Part shown: positions 17,622 to 26,302 of the stretch, in pieces
Position numbering within the stretch: position 1 is the first letter of the stretch
How the letters are laid out: the number at the start of each line of letters is the position of its first letter
DNA from: Gemmobacter aquarius
GTDB taxonomy: Bacteria; Pseudomonadota; Alphaproteobacteria; Rhodobacterales; Rhodobacteraceae
Direction of reading: 5' to 3'
Assembly (NCBI RefSeq): GCF_003060865.1
Contig: NZ_CP028918.1
Coordinates: 566,001 to 630,000, forward strand
Length of the DNA stretch: 64,000 bases
Program-made: the position numbers and the translations under genes
Notes under the pieces: generated by a model
Told to the model about the DNA's origin: nothing
Databases searched by the model: none
What the model saw: the letters and a program-made list of their open reading frames with translations, nothing else

Positions 17622-18019
17622 TATCTCTCCTTTAATAGATCTTCCGAGCAAGCTCAGAAAGGTTAAAAAATTGATGCAGATGAGCAGTGTGATGACAGCA
17701 ATTGGAATCGAACCCGCAACTCCTCCGAAGATGTAAGTTATGGAAAATATATGAATGTACGTAGCGGATAGCAATATGTAGTCTGAAACCGTGTGCGCTT
17801 CCAGGAATCTGTACTACGGCGTGGCTACGGGGCGAGAGTCGGCTTTGGGCCGAAAGGAACGGCCTACTGGTCGTTGCAAGACGCACCAGAGAAGTGAATA
17901 AAAGCCAATCCGACTGTCAACGGTTCGGACCTGCTTGGTTCAATCATGCGGTTTCGAAGCTGCGAAGACGTCTCCAAACATGAGAAGGGCACCGCCGAAG
18001 CAGTGCCTTTCTGCAAAGA

Positions 18020-18784
18020 TCACTTCCACTCCAAGACTGCACACACCGGGAAATGATCGCTTTGCATGTTGTGTTGCAGACGCACCAAAGAAACGTCGAA
18101 GACGGCACTGTCGTGGAAAATGTAGTCGATGTGATATTGCCACTGGCCCGATTGGGATCGACCGACGACCGTCGGTTCACGCTCGTCGCCAAGCGCAACA
18201 TCGACAAAGCGGTGGTAGGCCGAGGCTAGACCCGAACGGCTCCAACCGTCGAAAATGTCTTGTCGCAGGGATGCGTTTTTCCTGCTGACTGTATGCGCGA
18301 CAGAGGCATTGAAGTCGCCTGCGATGATCAACGGCAAAGCCTGGCGTTGCGCTTCGGACTGGAAGTAGCGCACGATCCGGTCCGCGCAGTCGATTAAATC
18401 CATATAGAACCCATCGCCGCGCTTTCGTTCGCCATAGGCCCAGATCGAGGCGAAGTAGAAGGGCCGCGGAGCATTCACGACTGCACCAACCGCGTTCCCC
18501 ATCGGGGCTTCGGTCACGTTCGAAAACGCGTGACGAGACCCCAAAGCGATGCTTTTGGCAGGATTGGATACGGCCGGATTCGAGTAGATGTTTAAGCCGA
18601 GGTCAGGTCTTGCTTCGCATTCCTGAAGCGCGAGTGCATCGCATTCCATGGTGCGTAGAAGAAATCCGCGATCGCGCGGCGGAGCCTTGGAACGCCCCGC
18701 AGACAAGGGCGTGATCACGCCCTTGCTGTTCCATGTGCAGACCTTGATCATCGTATCGGGATTGGTCGGAATGGTGGAATTCAC
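18020..18784 (-). CDS. endonuclease/exonuclease/phosphatase (EEP) fold protein
   Basis: 254 residues from a GTG whose last bases overlap the TGA of the preceding gene (GTGA), so translation is coupled. An alternative ATG lies at 18751. The EEP motifs are present in order: VCTWNSKG (metal/Asn), ALQECEA (catalytic Glu), GDFNAS (Asp and Asn), HIDYIFH (Asp) and QSDHFPV (catalytic Asp-His). Members cut DNA, RNA or phosphoesters; the substrate here is unknown. The fact that all active-site residues are kept points to a working hydrolase. It closes a three-gene operon with a double gamma-glutamylcyclotransferase protein and an unknown protein. Confidence 0.82.
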   Translation of the reverse strand: MNSTIPTNPDTMIKVCTWNSKGVITPLSAGRSKAPPRDRGFLLRTMECDALALQECEARPDLGLNIYSNPAVSNPAKSIALGSRHAFSNVTEAPMGNAVGAVVNAPRPFYFASIWAYGERKRGDGFYMDLIDCADRIVRYFQSEAQRQALPLIIAGDFNASVAHTVSRKNASLRQDIFDGWSRSGLASAYHRFVDVALGDEREPTVVGRSQSGQWQYHIDYIFHDSAVFDVSLVRLQHNMQSDHFPVCAVLEWK

Positions 18785-20142
18785 TGCGCGTCCTCCATCG
18801 AAGTGGCGGAAGCAAGGTCCACCGCAAATTCTTCGGCCAGATCCAAGGCGGCAACCGCTTGGTCGGCAAAACTGCCTTGTCCCATGCGGATCGGGCCGGA
18901 CATGCGCGAATAGGCCGCGCGCCAACTGTCAGCCACCGGGGTTTGCGCAAAGATCGTCTGGCACAGGACGAACAGGCCCGTGAAACTGGCAGCGTGACGG
19001 GTCATCACAACTTCGTCACGGCAATTGCACAGGTCGCCGTGAAAATCTGGCGCGATGAGAAGAAGTTCTCCACCCGACCAGAACACACCAGCGCCGTAGG
19101 TCAGCGTACTGATGTGTGTAAGGGTATCAGGGCGCGTCATTGCCAACCACCGTAGGCGGCGCAACTCGGTCATTACCCAGTCATGACTTCCAAGTGTCGC
19201 CGGGGAGGATTGCTTAAAACGCGGTGCTTCCGCGCGTCCCAGTCCTTGGTGGAACCGCCAATCGCCAGACTGGATGACGGGCAGATGTTCGGTCCGTCCG
19301 GAGAAGATGTATGTCCATGCCGTGACCCGCGCACCATTCGGTCCGGCGAGGGTGATCAGACGGCGCTGGAACAGGTTCTCGTCAACGGTGCGGTGCGGCG
19401 CATACCCCTCGATCCGGTCGAGGTCTTCGATTGTCCGTCCGATATCTGCGACTGCAATGAACTCGCCTTGGATATCACCACGCGGACCGGGAACGTAGGC
19501 GGGGTACGCACCGCAGTCCACAAGCCGTCCTTTGGCAGCGGCAGGGTGGCGGACCGCATCGGCTTGCACCAGAGCGGCACGGCTTTGGCCGGATAGTAAT
19601 GTGCCATAGACGAATATTCCCGCAACCGACGAAGGCGTTAAGCCGCAGGCACCTGCTGCCTCCCACAGAGCGAGCGAAGACAGGCCGTGGTCCGACAGAC
19701 CGCTTGCAACGACATTCACGTAATCGGTGTGCGGCCCCACGTGGTCGCGTGCCCGAGTTGCCGTCACGCGGTAGCTGAAGGCCTGAACTTGGTTGCCGCC
19801 AGCGTCCTCTACGATGAGCGCGAAGGCCTCGTAATGTGCGGACAGAGCCTTTGCGCCCTCCTTGGCCGCCAACGCCGCGCGTTGCGCTTCCGTCAACTCG
19901 AAGAGCACGCCTTCGACGGCATGGCCCACCGCCGGACGGATGTCAGCAACCCCGCCCTGACGGCCCGCGGAGTGTTTGCCGAAAACAAGCCGATGGTCAT
20001 GGGCCGTCGCCCCGCCGACGGGCTCCAATGGTCCACAAGCGTGGCGGTTGTCGTCGCACCATTTTTCCCAGTCTTTGGCGTTTAGGTTCGAGCCGTATGC
20101 GAAGTAGGGCAGACTTTGAAAATAGGTCAAAACGTCACTCAT
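18781..20142 (-). CDS. tandem gamma-glutamylcyclotransferase-fold protein with unknown C-terminal domain
   Basis: 453 residues from the ATG at 20142. Two GGCT (AIG2/ChaC-like) domains lie in tandem. The first has YFAYGSN at about 14-20 and AKEG with the catalytic-type Glu near 95; the second has FVYGTLL near 178-184 and RIEGY with its Glu near 245. Both keep the YGS/T phosphate-loop-like element and the glutamate, so both may be active. The last 145 residues (from about 310) match nothing I know and include a CNCRDE pair. GGCT enzymes release 5-oxoproline from gamma-glutamyl amines or peptides. Its coding end overlaps the EEP gene by four bases. Confidence 0.8.
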   Translation of the reverse strand: MSDVLTYFQSLPYFAYGSNLNAKDWEKWCDDNRHACGPLEPVGGATAHDHRLVFGKHSAGRQGGVADIRPAVGHAVEGVLFELTEAQRAALAAKEGAKALSAHYEAFALIVEDAGGNQVQAFSYRVTATRARDHVGPHTDYVNVVASGLSDHGLSSLALWEAAGACGLTPSSVAGIFVYGTLLSGQSRAALVQADAVRHPAAAKGRLVDCGAYPAYVPGPRGDIQGEFIAVADIGRTIEDLDRIEGYAPHRTVDENLFQRRLITLAGPNGARVTAWTYIFSGRTEHLPVIQSGDWRFHQGLGRAEAPRFKQSSPATLGSHDWVMTELRRLRWLAMTRPDTLTHISTLTYGAGVFWSGGELLLIAPDFHGDLCNCRDEVVMTRHAASFTGLFVLCQTIFAQTPVADSWRAAYSRMSGPIRMGQGSFADQAVAALDLAEEFAVDLASATSMEDAQ

Positions 20143-20221
20143 CAATGTGTTTCCTGTACCTGCACATCGACCACCGATGCGCCATGAACAGGGCTTAGCG
20201 CAGATCGATTCTTACATTCTC

Positions 20222-21238
20222 TTACCAAGCTTTTGGGGCTGCACTTTTTTCCAGTAAGCCAACATGAGTGAGCGGAGTTGCGAAGCGGAGGTTGACCGCG
20301 CCAATCGTGCCCTCGACAGGGTTCGCGCCCTCCAACTGCTCTGCGGCAAGCGCTGTGATCTTGTCGCGAAAACCACTTAGATGCTTATTCAGCCTGTTCT
20401 CGTTCGAACCAAGTTGTGTCCCGACTGAATGGCCTCGTTCGACGGACATGGCTTGCCGCAAGGCGTCCTCATCATGTTCCGAAAGGCAAAGGGTCGCGGC
20501 CAAGGTGGCGTCCATGCCTTTCAAATTTGTGCCCGAGAATTTGACGGTGGGATACACAAGCCACTCGAACTGGATGACAGGTTTTATCCGCTTTACGCTT
20601 TCCTCATAAAATAGGCGTGCCAACGGCTCTGTCATCCAGATCATCGGAACCCCGCGGATCAGGACAGTCCATTTGCCCCGCGGGGTCGCTTCGGAAACAA
20701 AATCCGGATCGATCCTGCCGGCGAACGGCAGACCGAGCAGGTAGCCTGTCTGTTCGATCAAGTTCGCAGTGACGCGCTGCGTAACGGCCCGACGGCCGGC
20801 CTCCTCTCCTCGCTCCTCGGGGCGGCGAGCTAGGTCCAAGGCTTTCTCAAAGCTGCCTTTGATGTCGGCATCGCTAACAGCCGCAGGCTCAAGTAGCCGC
20901 AGTCGATGCAGGGCGGCCACACGAAGCAAATGAGGTCGCGATCCGAAAGCCGGCTGCCCGCACGGTTCATCCAGCAACGCCAGCACACGGGCGAAATCCG
21001 AACTGTCACGCGCATCCCGCATCATGACATGCGCCAATCGATAGGCGCATAGTTCGGGAAAAGGCGAGGTCAGGCGTATCGGGATCGTCGCGAGGCGATA
21101 CAGTTCCTCCAACTGTTTACGTACATGCGACCAGTCGGGCGAAAGCAGCGATTTCTCGGCAACGACCGCCTCGAGTTCCTTATACAATGTATCGATAGAG
21201 AAAGGCTCTACCATATCCGTGGCAACGAAATCGTTCAT
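20222..21238 (-). CDS. unknown protein, first gene of the GGCT/EEP operon
   Basis: 338 residues starting MNDFVATDM, with GAGA just before the ATG at 21238. Mostly helical in the first 190 residues (several Leu/Ala/Arg-rich helices such as VLALLDEPCG and LLRVAALHRLRLLE). A more mixed region follows with WTVLIRGVPMIWMTEPLARLFYEE and FEWLVYPTVKFSGTNLKG. No signal peptide or membrane helix. I do not recognise a family. It is 80 bp upstream of the double-GGCT gene on the same strand, with the IS21 element inserted some 90 bp before its start, which may have separated it from its original promoter. Confidence 0.65.
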   Translation of the reverse strand: MNDFVATDMVEPFSIDTLYKELEAVVAEKSLLSPDWSHVRKQLEELYRLATIPIRLTSPFPELCAYRLAHVMMRDARDSSDFARVLALLDEPCGQPAFGSRPHLLRVAALHRLRLLEPAAVSDADIKGSFEKALDLARRPEERGEEAGRRAVTQRVTANLIEQTGYLLGLPFAGRIDPDFVSEATPRGKWTVLIRGVPMIWMTEPLARLFYEESVKRIKPVIQFEWLVYPTVKFSGTNLKGMDATLAATLCLSEHDEDALRQAMSVERGHSVGTQLGSNENRLNKHLSGFRDKITALAAEQLEGANPVEGTIGAVNLRFATPLTHVGLLEKSAAPKAW

Positions 21239-21330
21239 TCTCGTCTTTTCACTCACACCGAACCTGAAACGCCTGCGTGGTCCAGCATCTGAGGGTATGC
21301 GGGCCAACCGTCAATTGTTTCGCACATGCT

Positions 21331-21455
21331 TGCGTGTTTCGCGTGATGGCGGGCACTGATTTCAGATGATGGCGGGCACCCGTTTCGCGCGATGACGGGC
21401 AGCTATTTCACGCGATCGCGGGCAGCGATTTCGCGTCATCGCGGGCAGGCCTGGT
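21331..21455 (+). repeat. IS21 left-end multiple terminal repeats
   Basis: Four to five imperfect direct units, spaced about 22-26 bp, each ending GCGGGCA or ACGGGCA. They are inverted relative to those at 23836-23927. Confidence 0.75.
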
Positions 21456-21502
21456 CGGCAAAGAGAGGATAGAGCTGCGCTCCTTGAAGAGAGGGGGGCA
21501 GG

Positions 21503-23041
21503 ATGCCGACGGGACGACTGAACATGCGGCGGATACGCGATGTTTTACGATTGAAGTTTGGCCAGGGCCTGAGCGAGCGGCAGGTTGCCGCCTCTCTGGG
21601 GCTGAGCAAGACAAGCGTTGGAACTTACCTGCACCGGGCGCGGCAGGCGGGTCTGACCTGGCCTTTGCCACAGGGTCTCGACGATGACGGGCTGGAGCTT
21701 TTGCTGTTTCCCGCAGCGCCAACCGTGCCCGCCCCCGAGCGGCCGTTTCCGGATTGGATCAGCATCGACCGAGAGCTGCGCCGTCCCGGGGTGACCCGGA
21801 TGCTGCTGTGGGAAGAATACCGTGCGGCCCATCCGGCAGGCTTTGGCTACACATGGTTCTGCACCCATTTCGACGCCTGGAAAGGGCGGGTTCGCCCGAC
21901 GATGCGGCAGACCCATGTTGGCGGCGAGAAGGTCTTCGTCGACTTTGCCGGCGACACGATCGACGTCATAGACCCGGCAAGCGGTGAAGTGCAGCCCATG
22001 AAGCTGTTCGTCGCCGCGATGGGCGCATCGAACTACACCTATGCCGAAGCGGTCGCCTCGGAGGGCCTTGAAGACTGGATCGGTGCCCATGTGAGGCTGT
22101 TCACCTTCTTGGGTGGCGTGCCCAAGGTGGTCGTGCCCGACAACCTGAAGTCGGCCGTGCTGAAGCCGGACCGCTACGATCCCGGACTGAACCGGACCTA
22201 TGCCGAGATGGCGGAGCATTATGGCACGGCGATCCTGCCAGCCCGGCCTCGCAAGCCCCGCGACAAGGCAAAAGTCGAGGTTGCGGTGCAGGTGGCGCAA
22301 CGCTGGATCCTGGCGCGGCTGCGCAACCGGCGCTTCTTCTCTCTGGCGGAGCTGAATGCCGCGATCCGGCAGTTGTTGGATGAGTTGAACATGCGGGTCA
22401 TGCGCGGCTACGGCGCCAGCCGGGCCGATCTCTTCGCGACGCTCGATCGGCCGCATCTCCAGCCGTTGCCGCAGGCCGCTTATACCTTCGCGCGATGGAA
22501 ACGCGCCCGAGTGGCGTTGGACTATCATGTCGAGGTGGACAGTTCCTGGTATTCCGTGCCCTTCGGCCTGATCCGGGAAGAGGTGGATGTTCGCATCAGT
22601 GGCGACATCGTGGAGATCTTCCATAAAGGTCAGAGGGTTGCCAGCCACCTCCGCTGCCCCGGACGCCGCAGCCATGTGACGCTGCCCGATCATATGCCCT
22701 CGGCCCATCGGCGGCACGCCGAATGGACCCCGGCCCGGATGCTGGCGCAGGCCGCCAAGCTGGGACCGTCGGTCACCGCCTTTTGCGAGGCGGTCATGAC
22801 CGCCAGGCCACATCCCGAGCAGGGCTTTCGAACCTGTCTCGGGGTTCTGGCCCTGGCCAAAAGCTACGACGCCACGCGCCTGGATGCCGCCTGTCGGCGC
22901 GGCCTGACCATCCAGACCCGATCTGTCGCCTCGATCAGGTCGATCCTGAAGAACGGGCTCGACCGGGCCTTCCTTGAGGACCGACCCGAAGACCGCCCCC
23001 TGCACCACGCCAATATCCGTGGGCAGGGTTATTACCACTGA
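21503..23041 (+). CDS. istA: IS21 transposase IstA
   Basis: 512 residues. An N-terminal helix-turn-helix (GLSERQVAASLGLSKTSVGTYL at about 25-46) precedes a DDE integrase core with VFVDFAGDT (first Asp), VVPDNLKSAV (second Asp) and KAKVEVAVQ (Glu). A C-terminal beta domain includes WYSVPFGL. Length is normal for the family and no lesion is seen. IstB, its ATPase helper, is broken just downstream, so this copy may not move by itself. Confidence 0.92.
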   Translation: MPTGRLNMRRIRDVLRLKFGQGLSERQVAASLGLSKTSVGTYLHRARQAGLTWPLPQGLDDDGLELLLFPAAPTVPAPERPFPDWISIDRELRRPGVTRMLLWEEYRAAHPAGFGYTWFCTHFDAWKGRVRPTMRQTHVGGEKVFVDFAGDTIDVIDPASGEVQPMKLFVAAMGASNYTYAEAVASEGLEDWIGAHVRLFTFLGGVPKVVVPDNLKSAVLKPDRYDPGLNRTYAEMAEHYGTAILPARPRKPRDKAKVEVAVQVAQRWILARLRNRRFFSLAELNAAIRQLLDELNMRVMRGYGASRADLFATLDRPHLQPLPQAAYTFARWKRARVALDYHVEVDSSWYSVPFGLIREEVDVRISGDIVEIFHKGQRVASHLRCPGRRSHVTLPDHMPSAHRRHAEWTPARMLAQAAKLGPSVTAFCEAVMTARPHPEQGFRTCLGVLALAKSYDATRLDAACRRGLTIQTRSVASIRSILKNGLDRAFLEDRPEDRPLHHANIRGQGYYH

Positions 23042-23055
23042 GAAGGAGAAGACTG

Positions 23056-23813
23056 ATGTTGACCCACCCCACTTCCGAGCGCCTCACCGCGCTCGGCCTG
23101 GCCGGAATGGCACGCGCGCTGGATGAGCAGCGCCGTGCCGGCCCCACCTATGAAGCACTCGGCTTCGAGGAGCGTCTCGGCCTTCTGGTCGATCGCGAGG
23201 CCGCCGAGCGCGACACCAAACGCCTGACCGCCCGCCTGAAGTTCGCGGCCCTCCGGCAGACCGCCAGCGTCGAGGATCTCGACCTGCGCACACCGCGTGG
23301 CCTCGACCGCGCCGTCATGGCGCATCTGATCGACGGGGGTGGACCCTTCGGCATGAGAACCTGCTGATCACCGGCCAGACCGGCCTCGGCAAAAGTTGGA
23401 TCGCCTGTGCCCTCGGTCACAAAGCCTGCCGTGACGGACGCAGCGTCGTCTACCACCGCGTCCCGCGCCTCTTCGAGGCCCTCGCCCTGGCCAGAGGAGA
23501 CGGGCGTCACGCCCGCATGCTCAAAGCCATCGCCAAACTGGACGTGCTGATCCTCGATGACTGGGGTCTGGCCATCCTCGCCCCATCGGAGCGACGCGAT
23601 CTGCTGGAAATCCTCGAAGATCGCCACGGCCGTGGTTCTACCATCGTCACGAGCCAACTCCCGGTTGAGCACTGGCATGAAGCCATTGGAGATCCCACCC
23701 TGGCTGACGCCATCCTGGACCGCCTCGTCCACAACGCTCATCGCCTTCAGCTCTCAGGCGAAAGCATGCGCCGAAAAGTCACGAAACCCCTTGACCTCGG
23801 CCATCAGGCCTGA
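23056..23813 (+). pseudogene. istB: IS21 helper ATPase IstB, frameshifted
   Basis: The first frame runs from MLTHPTSERLTALGL to [12 protein letters not shown], then shifts in the run GACGGGGGTGG near 23332-23342. The remaining text, in another frame, includes the Walker [11 protein letters not shown], the Walker [11 protein letters not shown] and [11 protein letters not shown] to the normal C-terminus. One base is missing (or two gained) in the G-run. Everything else looks intact, so the damage is recent. Confidence 0.88.
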
Positions 23814-23835
23814 CTCCATGAAGCCGTCGATCAGC

Positions 23836-23927
23836 CTGCCCGCGACCGCGAAATGGCTGCCCGCGATGCCGTGAAACAAGCGCCCGCGATCGCGCGAAAT
23901 CACTGCCCCAATCGCGCGAAATCCGCA
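23836..23927 (-). repeat. IS21 right-end multiple terminal repeats
   Basis: Three to four units of the same kind as at the left end, in opposite orientation, ending CGCGCGAAATCCGCA. Confidence 0.75.
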
Positions 23928-24008
23928 CATGCTTGATCGCCCCTAGCCTGATCCGACGGATATGAAGCCAAAGATATGCTCTCCAGACCGAGGCGCAGGC
24001 TACAAGTT

Positions 24009-24036
24009 AAAGGCCGATGCGTGAGCATCGGCCTTT
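24009..24036 (-). terminator. strong hairpin terminator
   Basis: AAAGGCCGATGC and GCATCGGCCTTT form a perfect 12-bp stem with a GTGA loop. The A and T at its edges let it work in both directions. It lies about 170 bp after the stop of the 24206-24733 gene. Confidence 0.8.
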
Positions 24037-24205
24037 ATCCGTTACCAGTTTTCGAATGCAATATGTACCGAAAGAGTACGTCGACCGATCAACCCATGTA
24101 TCCATAGCGGGGCTCCTTTGTGTTGATTGAAAACGTGGGGCTTTTGGGCCCACACCCGACCTGAGTTCGGTCCGGGTCAGGCAGAGACCGGTTTGTTCAG
24201 CCGCG

Positions 24206-24733
24206 TCAGAATGCTGCTGTCACCGGAAGGCCACATCCCCACGCGACGAGTTCGCGAGCCTTCGGGTCGTCGCAATCGAGAGCACGATGTTCTCCGAATT
24301 GGAGAATAGCGAAGAGAGCCGTCTCAAACGGAATGCGCATGCCGACGTAGACCGTCCGGGCCTTGTCATGGCCTGCCAGATCGATGATCGAACCGCTGAT
24401 TGGCTCGCAGTTCCACGCATTTGGAAGCAGTTCGTCGCTTCTCTCCGGCAAGATCCAGCCTTCCCAATACTCGACGCAATGCAGGTGCGCTGCATAGAGG
24501 GGATGGACGAAGTGCCGGTACCTTTCGAAATGCTCAGTCGTGGGCACGCTCGGTCCGGAGGCGCACCGTCCGAATGCGCTCACCGTCCGTCCGGCCCAAG
24601 TCTGACCGACCGGACCAGAAAGAAAGGCTTCGATCCGAACAAGATCTTTTTCGGAAAACTGGCCAGAACGTGCAGCTTGGGCCACAGCAGGTATGGCGCT
24701 TAGGAACAACTGCGTCTGGATTTCTGTGTACAT
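24206..24733 (-). CDS. unknown protein, last gene of a small operon
   Basis: 175 residues from ATG 24733 (AAAGGGG upstream), starting MYTEIQTQLFLSAIPAVAQAARSGQFSEKDLVRIEAF. The middle is rich in aromatic and histidine residues (HFERYRHFVHPLYAAHLHCVEYW). No membrane segment; no family recognised. The His-rich middle might bind a metal. It follows two other small genes on the same strand. Confidence 0.55.
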   Translation of the reverse strand: MYTEIQTQLFLSAIPAVAQAARSGQFSEKDLVRIEAFLSGPVGQTWAGRTVSAFGRCASGPSVPTTEHFERYRHFVHPLYAAHLHCVEYWEGWILPERSDELLPNAWNCEPISGSIIDLAGHDKARTVYVGMRIPFETALFAILQFGEHRALDCDDPKARELVAWGCGLPVTAAF

Positions 24734-24827
24734 TCTCACGCCCCTTTCTCTGTGCTGAACGGGAATTGGGATCGTCCGTCGCGGGGCGGAAGCGGTTTGT
24801 TGTGGGTGCGCCTGTGCCCGATCAAGA

Positions 24828-25142
24828 TCACGCTTCGACCTCGGCATCGCGCTGACGACGCCCATACGCCGCGACTTGTCCGTCGAGATGGGCAATCCGC
24901 AGTTTGAGATCCATCAGTTCGGTGCTCTGGACCGCAACCACTTGCTTGCACCGGTCGATTTCGGCGGAAAGTTCTGCCCTTTCATGGAGCGCCACGGCTA
25001 GTGCCTCCTTGACCCTGAACAGTTCTTGCCTGACAGCATCTTTTTCAGCGTCGGCCGTACGCATCGTCTCGAACTGAGCGCGTGCGAGGAAATCGTTCTC
25101 CACTGTGAACCCTTCGATGATTGCGTTTTCGAACGCAGTCAT
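24828..25142 (-). CDS. small coiled-coil protein, unknown
   Basis: 104 residues starting MTAFENAIIEGFTVEND. Residues about 30-90 have clear heptads with many Glu, Leu, Ala and Gln (AVRQELFRVKEALAVALHERAELSAEI), predicting one long coiled coil. No motif suggests an enzyme. It lies 25 bp after the stop of the 25167-25430 gene and about 95 bp before the start of the 24206-24733 gene, all on one strand. Confidence 0.5.
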   Translation of the reverse strand: MTAFENAIIEGFTVENDFLARAQFETMRTADAEKDAVRQELFRVKEALAVALHERAELSAEIDRCKQVVAVQSTELMDLKLRIAHLDGQVAAYGRRQRDAEVEA

Positions 25143-25166
25143 CAGATCGCCGATGCGATCCTTCTG

Positions 25167-25430
25167 TCAGGACGGCAGTCGGGCGCGGTCATCCCGGCGC
25201 TGCCGATCGACGTATTCGTCGAACAACTCATCGATGACTTTTTGCATCGACTCCGGCCGCACCGTCGGACTGATGTCGAAGATGCTTGTCAAGATGGGAA
25301 GCACATCGCTTGCCGGGATCTGCGCGACATCCGTCGGAACACGGCCGCGCTCGGCGAAGATCTTTTCCAGTGCGAAGCGCACCTGCTTCAGCGTGTAAGT
25401 CGCATTCCGTCCGCCCTTGTTCGCAGCCAT
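25167..25430 (-). CDS. small helical protein, unknown
   Basis: 87 residues, MAANKGGRNATYTLKQVRFALEKIFAERGRVPTD at the start. Helical and charged with a C-terminal basic tail (YVDRQRRDDRARLPS). The N-terminal half recalls the KfrA-type plasmid DNA-binding fold, but too weakly to claim. It is the first gene of the three-gene unit and lies divergent to the 25644-26234 gene. Confidence 0.5.
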   Translation of the reverse strand: MAANKGGRNATYTLKQVRFALEKIFAERGRVPTDVAQIPASDVLPILTSIFDISPTVRPESMQKVIDELFDEYVDRQRRDDRARLPS

Positions 25431-25643
25431 TTGTCAAACCTCCATTGTCATTCATTTGTCAAACCGCGCCCTGCATTCGGGGCCGGTAAGCGGAAGGTGG
25501 GTTTCGACGAATTTTTCTTTTGCCGGGTTTGATCCGCGAAATCCTCAAGATCAGGGCCGCACAGGGGTCGACAAAGATCACAAACCCATTTCTGCAGCAT
25601 GCCGCACGGAACCATCTTCCCCTCGAAAAGAGAGGGGCCGTCG

Positions 25644-26234
25644 ATGGAACTGCTCACACTGCAAGATCTATGTCCGCATCTGGGATTGGATGACGAGCGC
25701 ACTGCACTGAAAGTCGCGGCAGGCTTCGGCTTTGCCCCGCGCGAGCGCTTCGGGCCCAAAGATCACTACCGCTTCCTATGGGACAATCTCTTTCGCTTCG
25801 TTCACGGGATTGAGCCAACGGCGCATCGGGACATCGAAGCGGATCTGAAACGCCCTCTCCTTCATTTCGATGGCCTTGCCGCCTCCTTGAGGAAAACGAC
25901 CGAGGGCCTGCGCAAGGATGTCTCGCGCGGCAAGGTTATCCTGCCGCCTGCCATGATGCTGACCGACCGCACGCGGGCGTGGCGTCTACGGGATATCGAA
26001 TGCTGGATCCGGGGCGAGCCGCTGCCGACTTACGTTGCCTACATCAAAGGAAACATCCCTTCAGCGGCAGAACCGACAGACGTCGAGATGCATGCATCGC
26101 CCTTCGAGCTGGAACCCCCTCTGCCTAATCAGTCCGGAGGTTTCGATCCCCTCGCCGATATCCTCAACACGAACCGGGCAATCAAACTCCCCGGACTGAA
26201 CCCGAACACAGGACCCATCTTCAACATGGCCTGA
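25644..26234 (+). CDS. unknown protein, possible winged-helix N-terminus
   Basis: 196 residues from ATG 25644 (a GAGAGGGG lies upstream; an earlier ATG at 25599 is possible). The start MELLTLQDLCPHLGLDDERTALKVAAGFG could be a short helix-turn-helix. A middle block SRGKVILPPAMMLTDRTRAWRLRDIECWIRGE and a proline-rich tail follow. No family recognised. It is divergent from the small unknown operon at 24206-25430 and convergent with the lyase gene at 26303. Confidence 0.55.
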   Translation: MELLTLQDLCPHLGLDDERTALKVAAGFGFAPRERFGPKDHYRFLWDNLFRFVHGIEPTAHRDIEADLKRPLLHFDGLAASLRKTTEGLRKDVSRGKVILPPAMMLTDRTRAWRLRDIECWIRGEPLPTYVAYIKGNIPSAAEPTDVEMHASPFELEPPLPNQSGGFDPLADILNTNRAIKLPGLNPNTGPIFNMA

Positions 26235-26302
26235 ACACAAACACCCGCCGTTTTTCGGCAGCGTGATGTGACGATCCACTCTCGCGTCTCTTCGTAGCGG
26301 CC

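Larger units (their letters stand above)
21331..23927 (+). mobile_element. IS21-family element
   Basis: 2597 bp with TG...CA ends, flanked on both sides by CATGCT (21325-21330 and 23928-23933), a 6-bp target duplication. It carries istA and a frameshifted istB. Both ends hold several spaced copies of a TTTCGCGxGATxGCGGGCA-like unit, the multiple transposase-binding sites typical of IS21. Confidence 0.9.

Noticed and set aside
17695..17725. tRNA T-arm-like text (GGTTCGATTCC on the minus strand)
   Set aside because: Flanking bases do not form a T stem and there is no acceptor or anticodon arm; chance match.
21331..21455. CRISPR-like regular repeats
   Set aside because: These are the spaced terminal transposase-binding repeats of IS21, with inverted partners at 23836-23927; there are no spacers or cas genes.
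21545..23038. 497-codon minus-strand frame opposite istA
   Set aside because: Shadow of istA, which has full motifs and the expected length.
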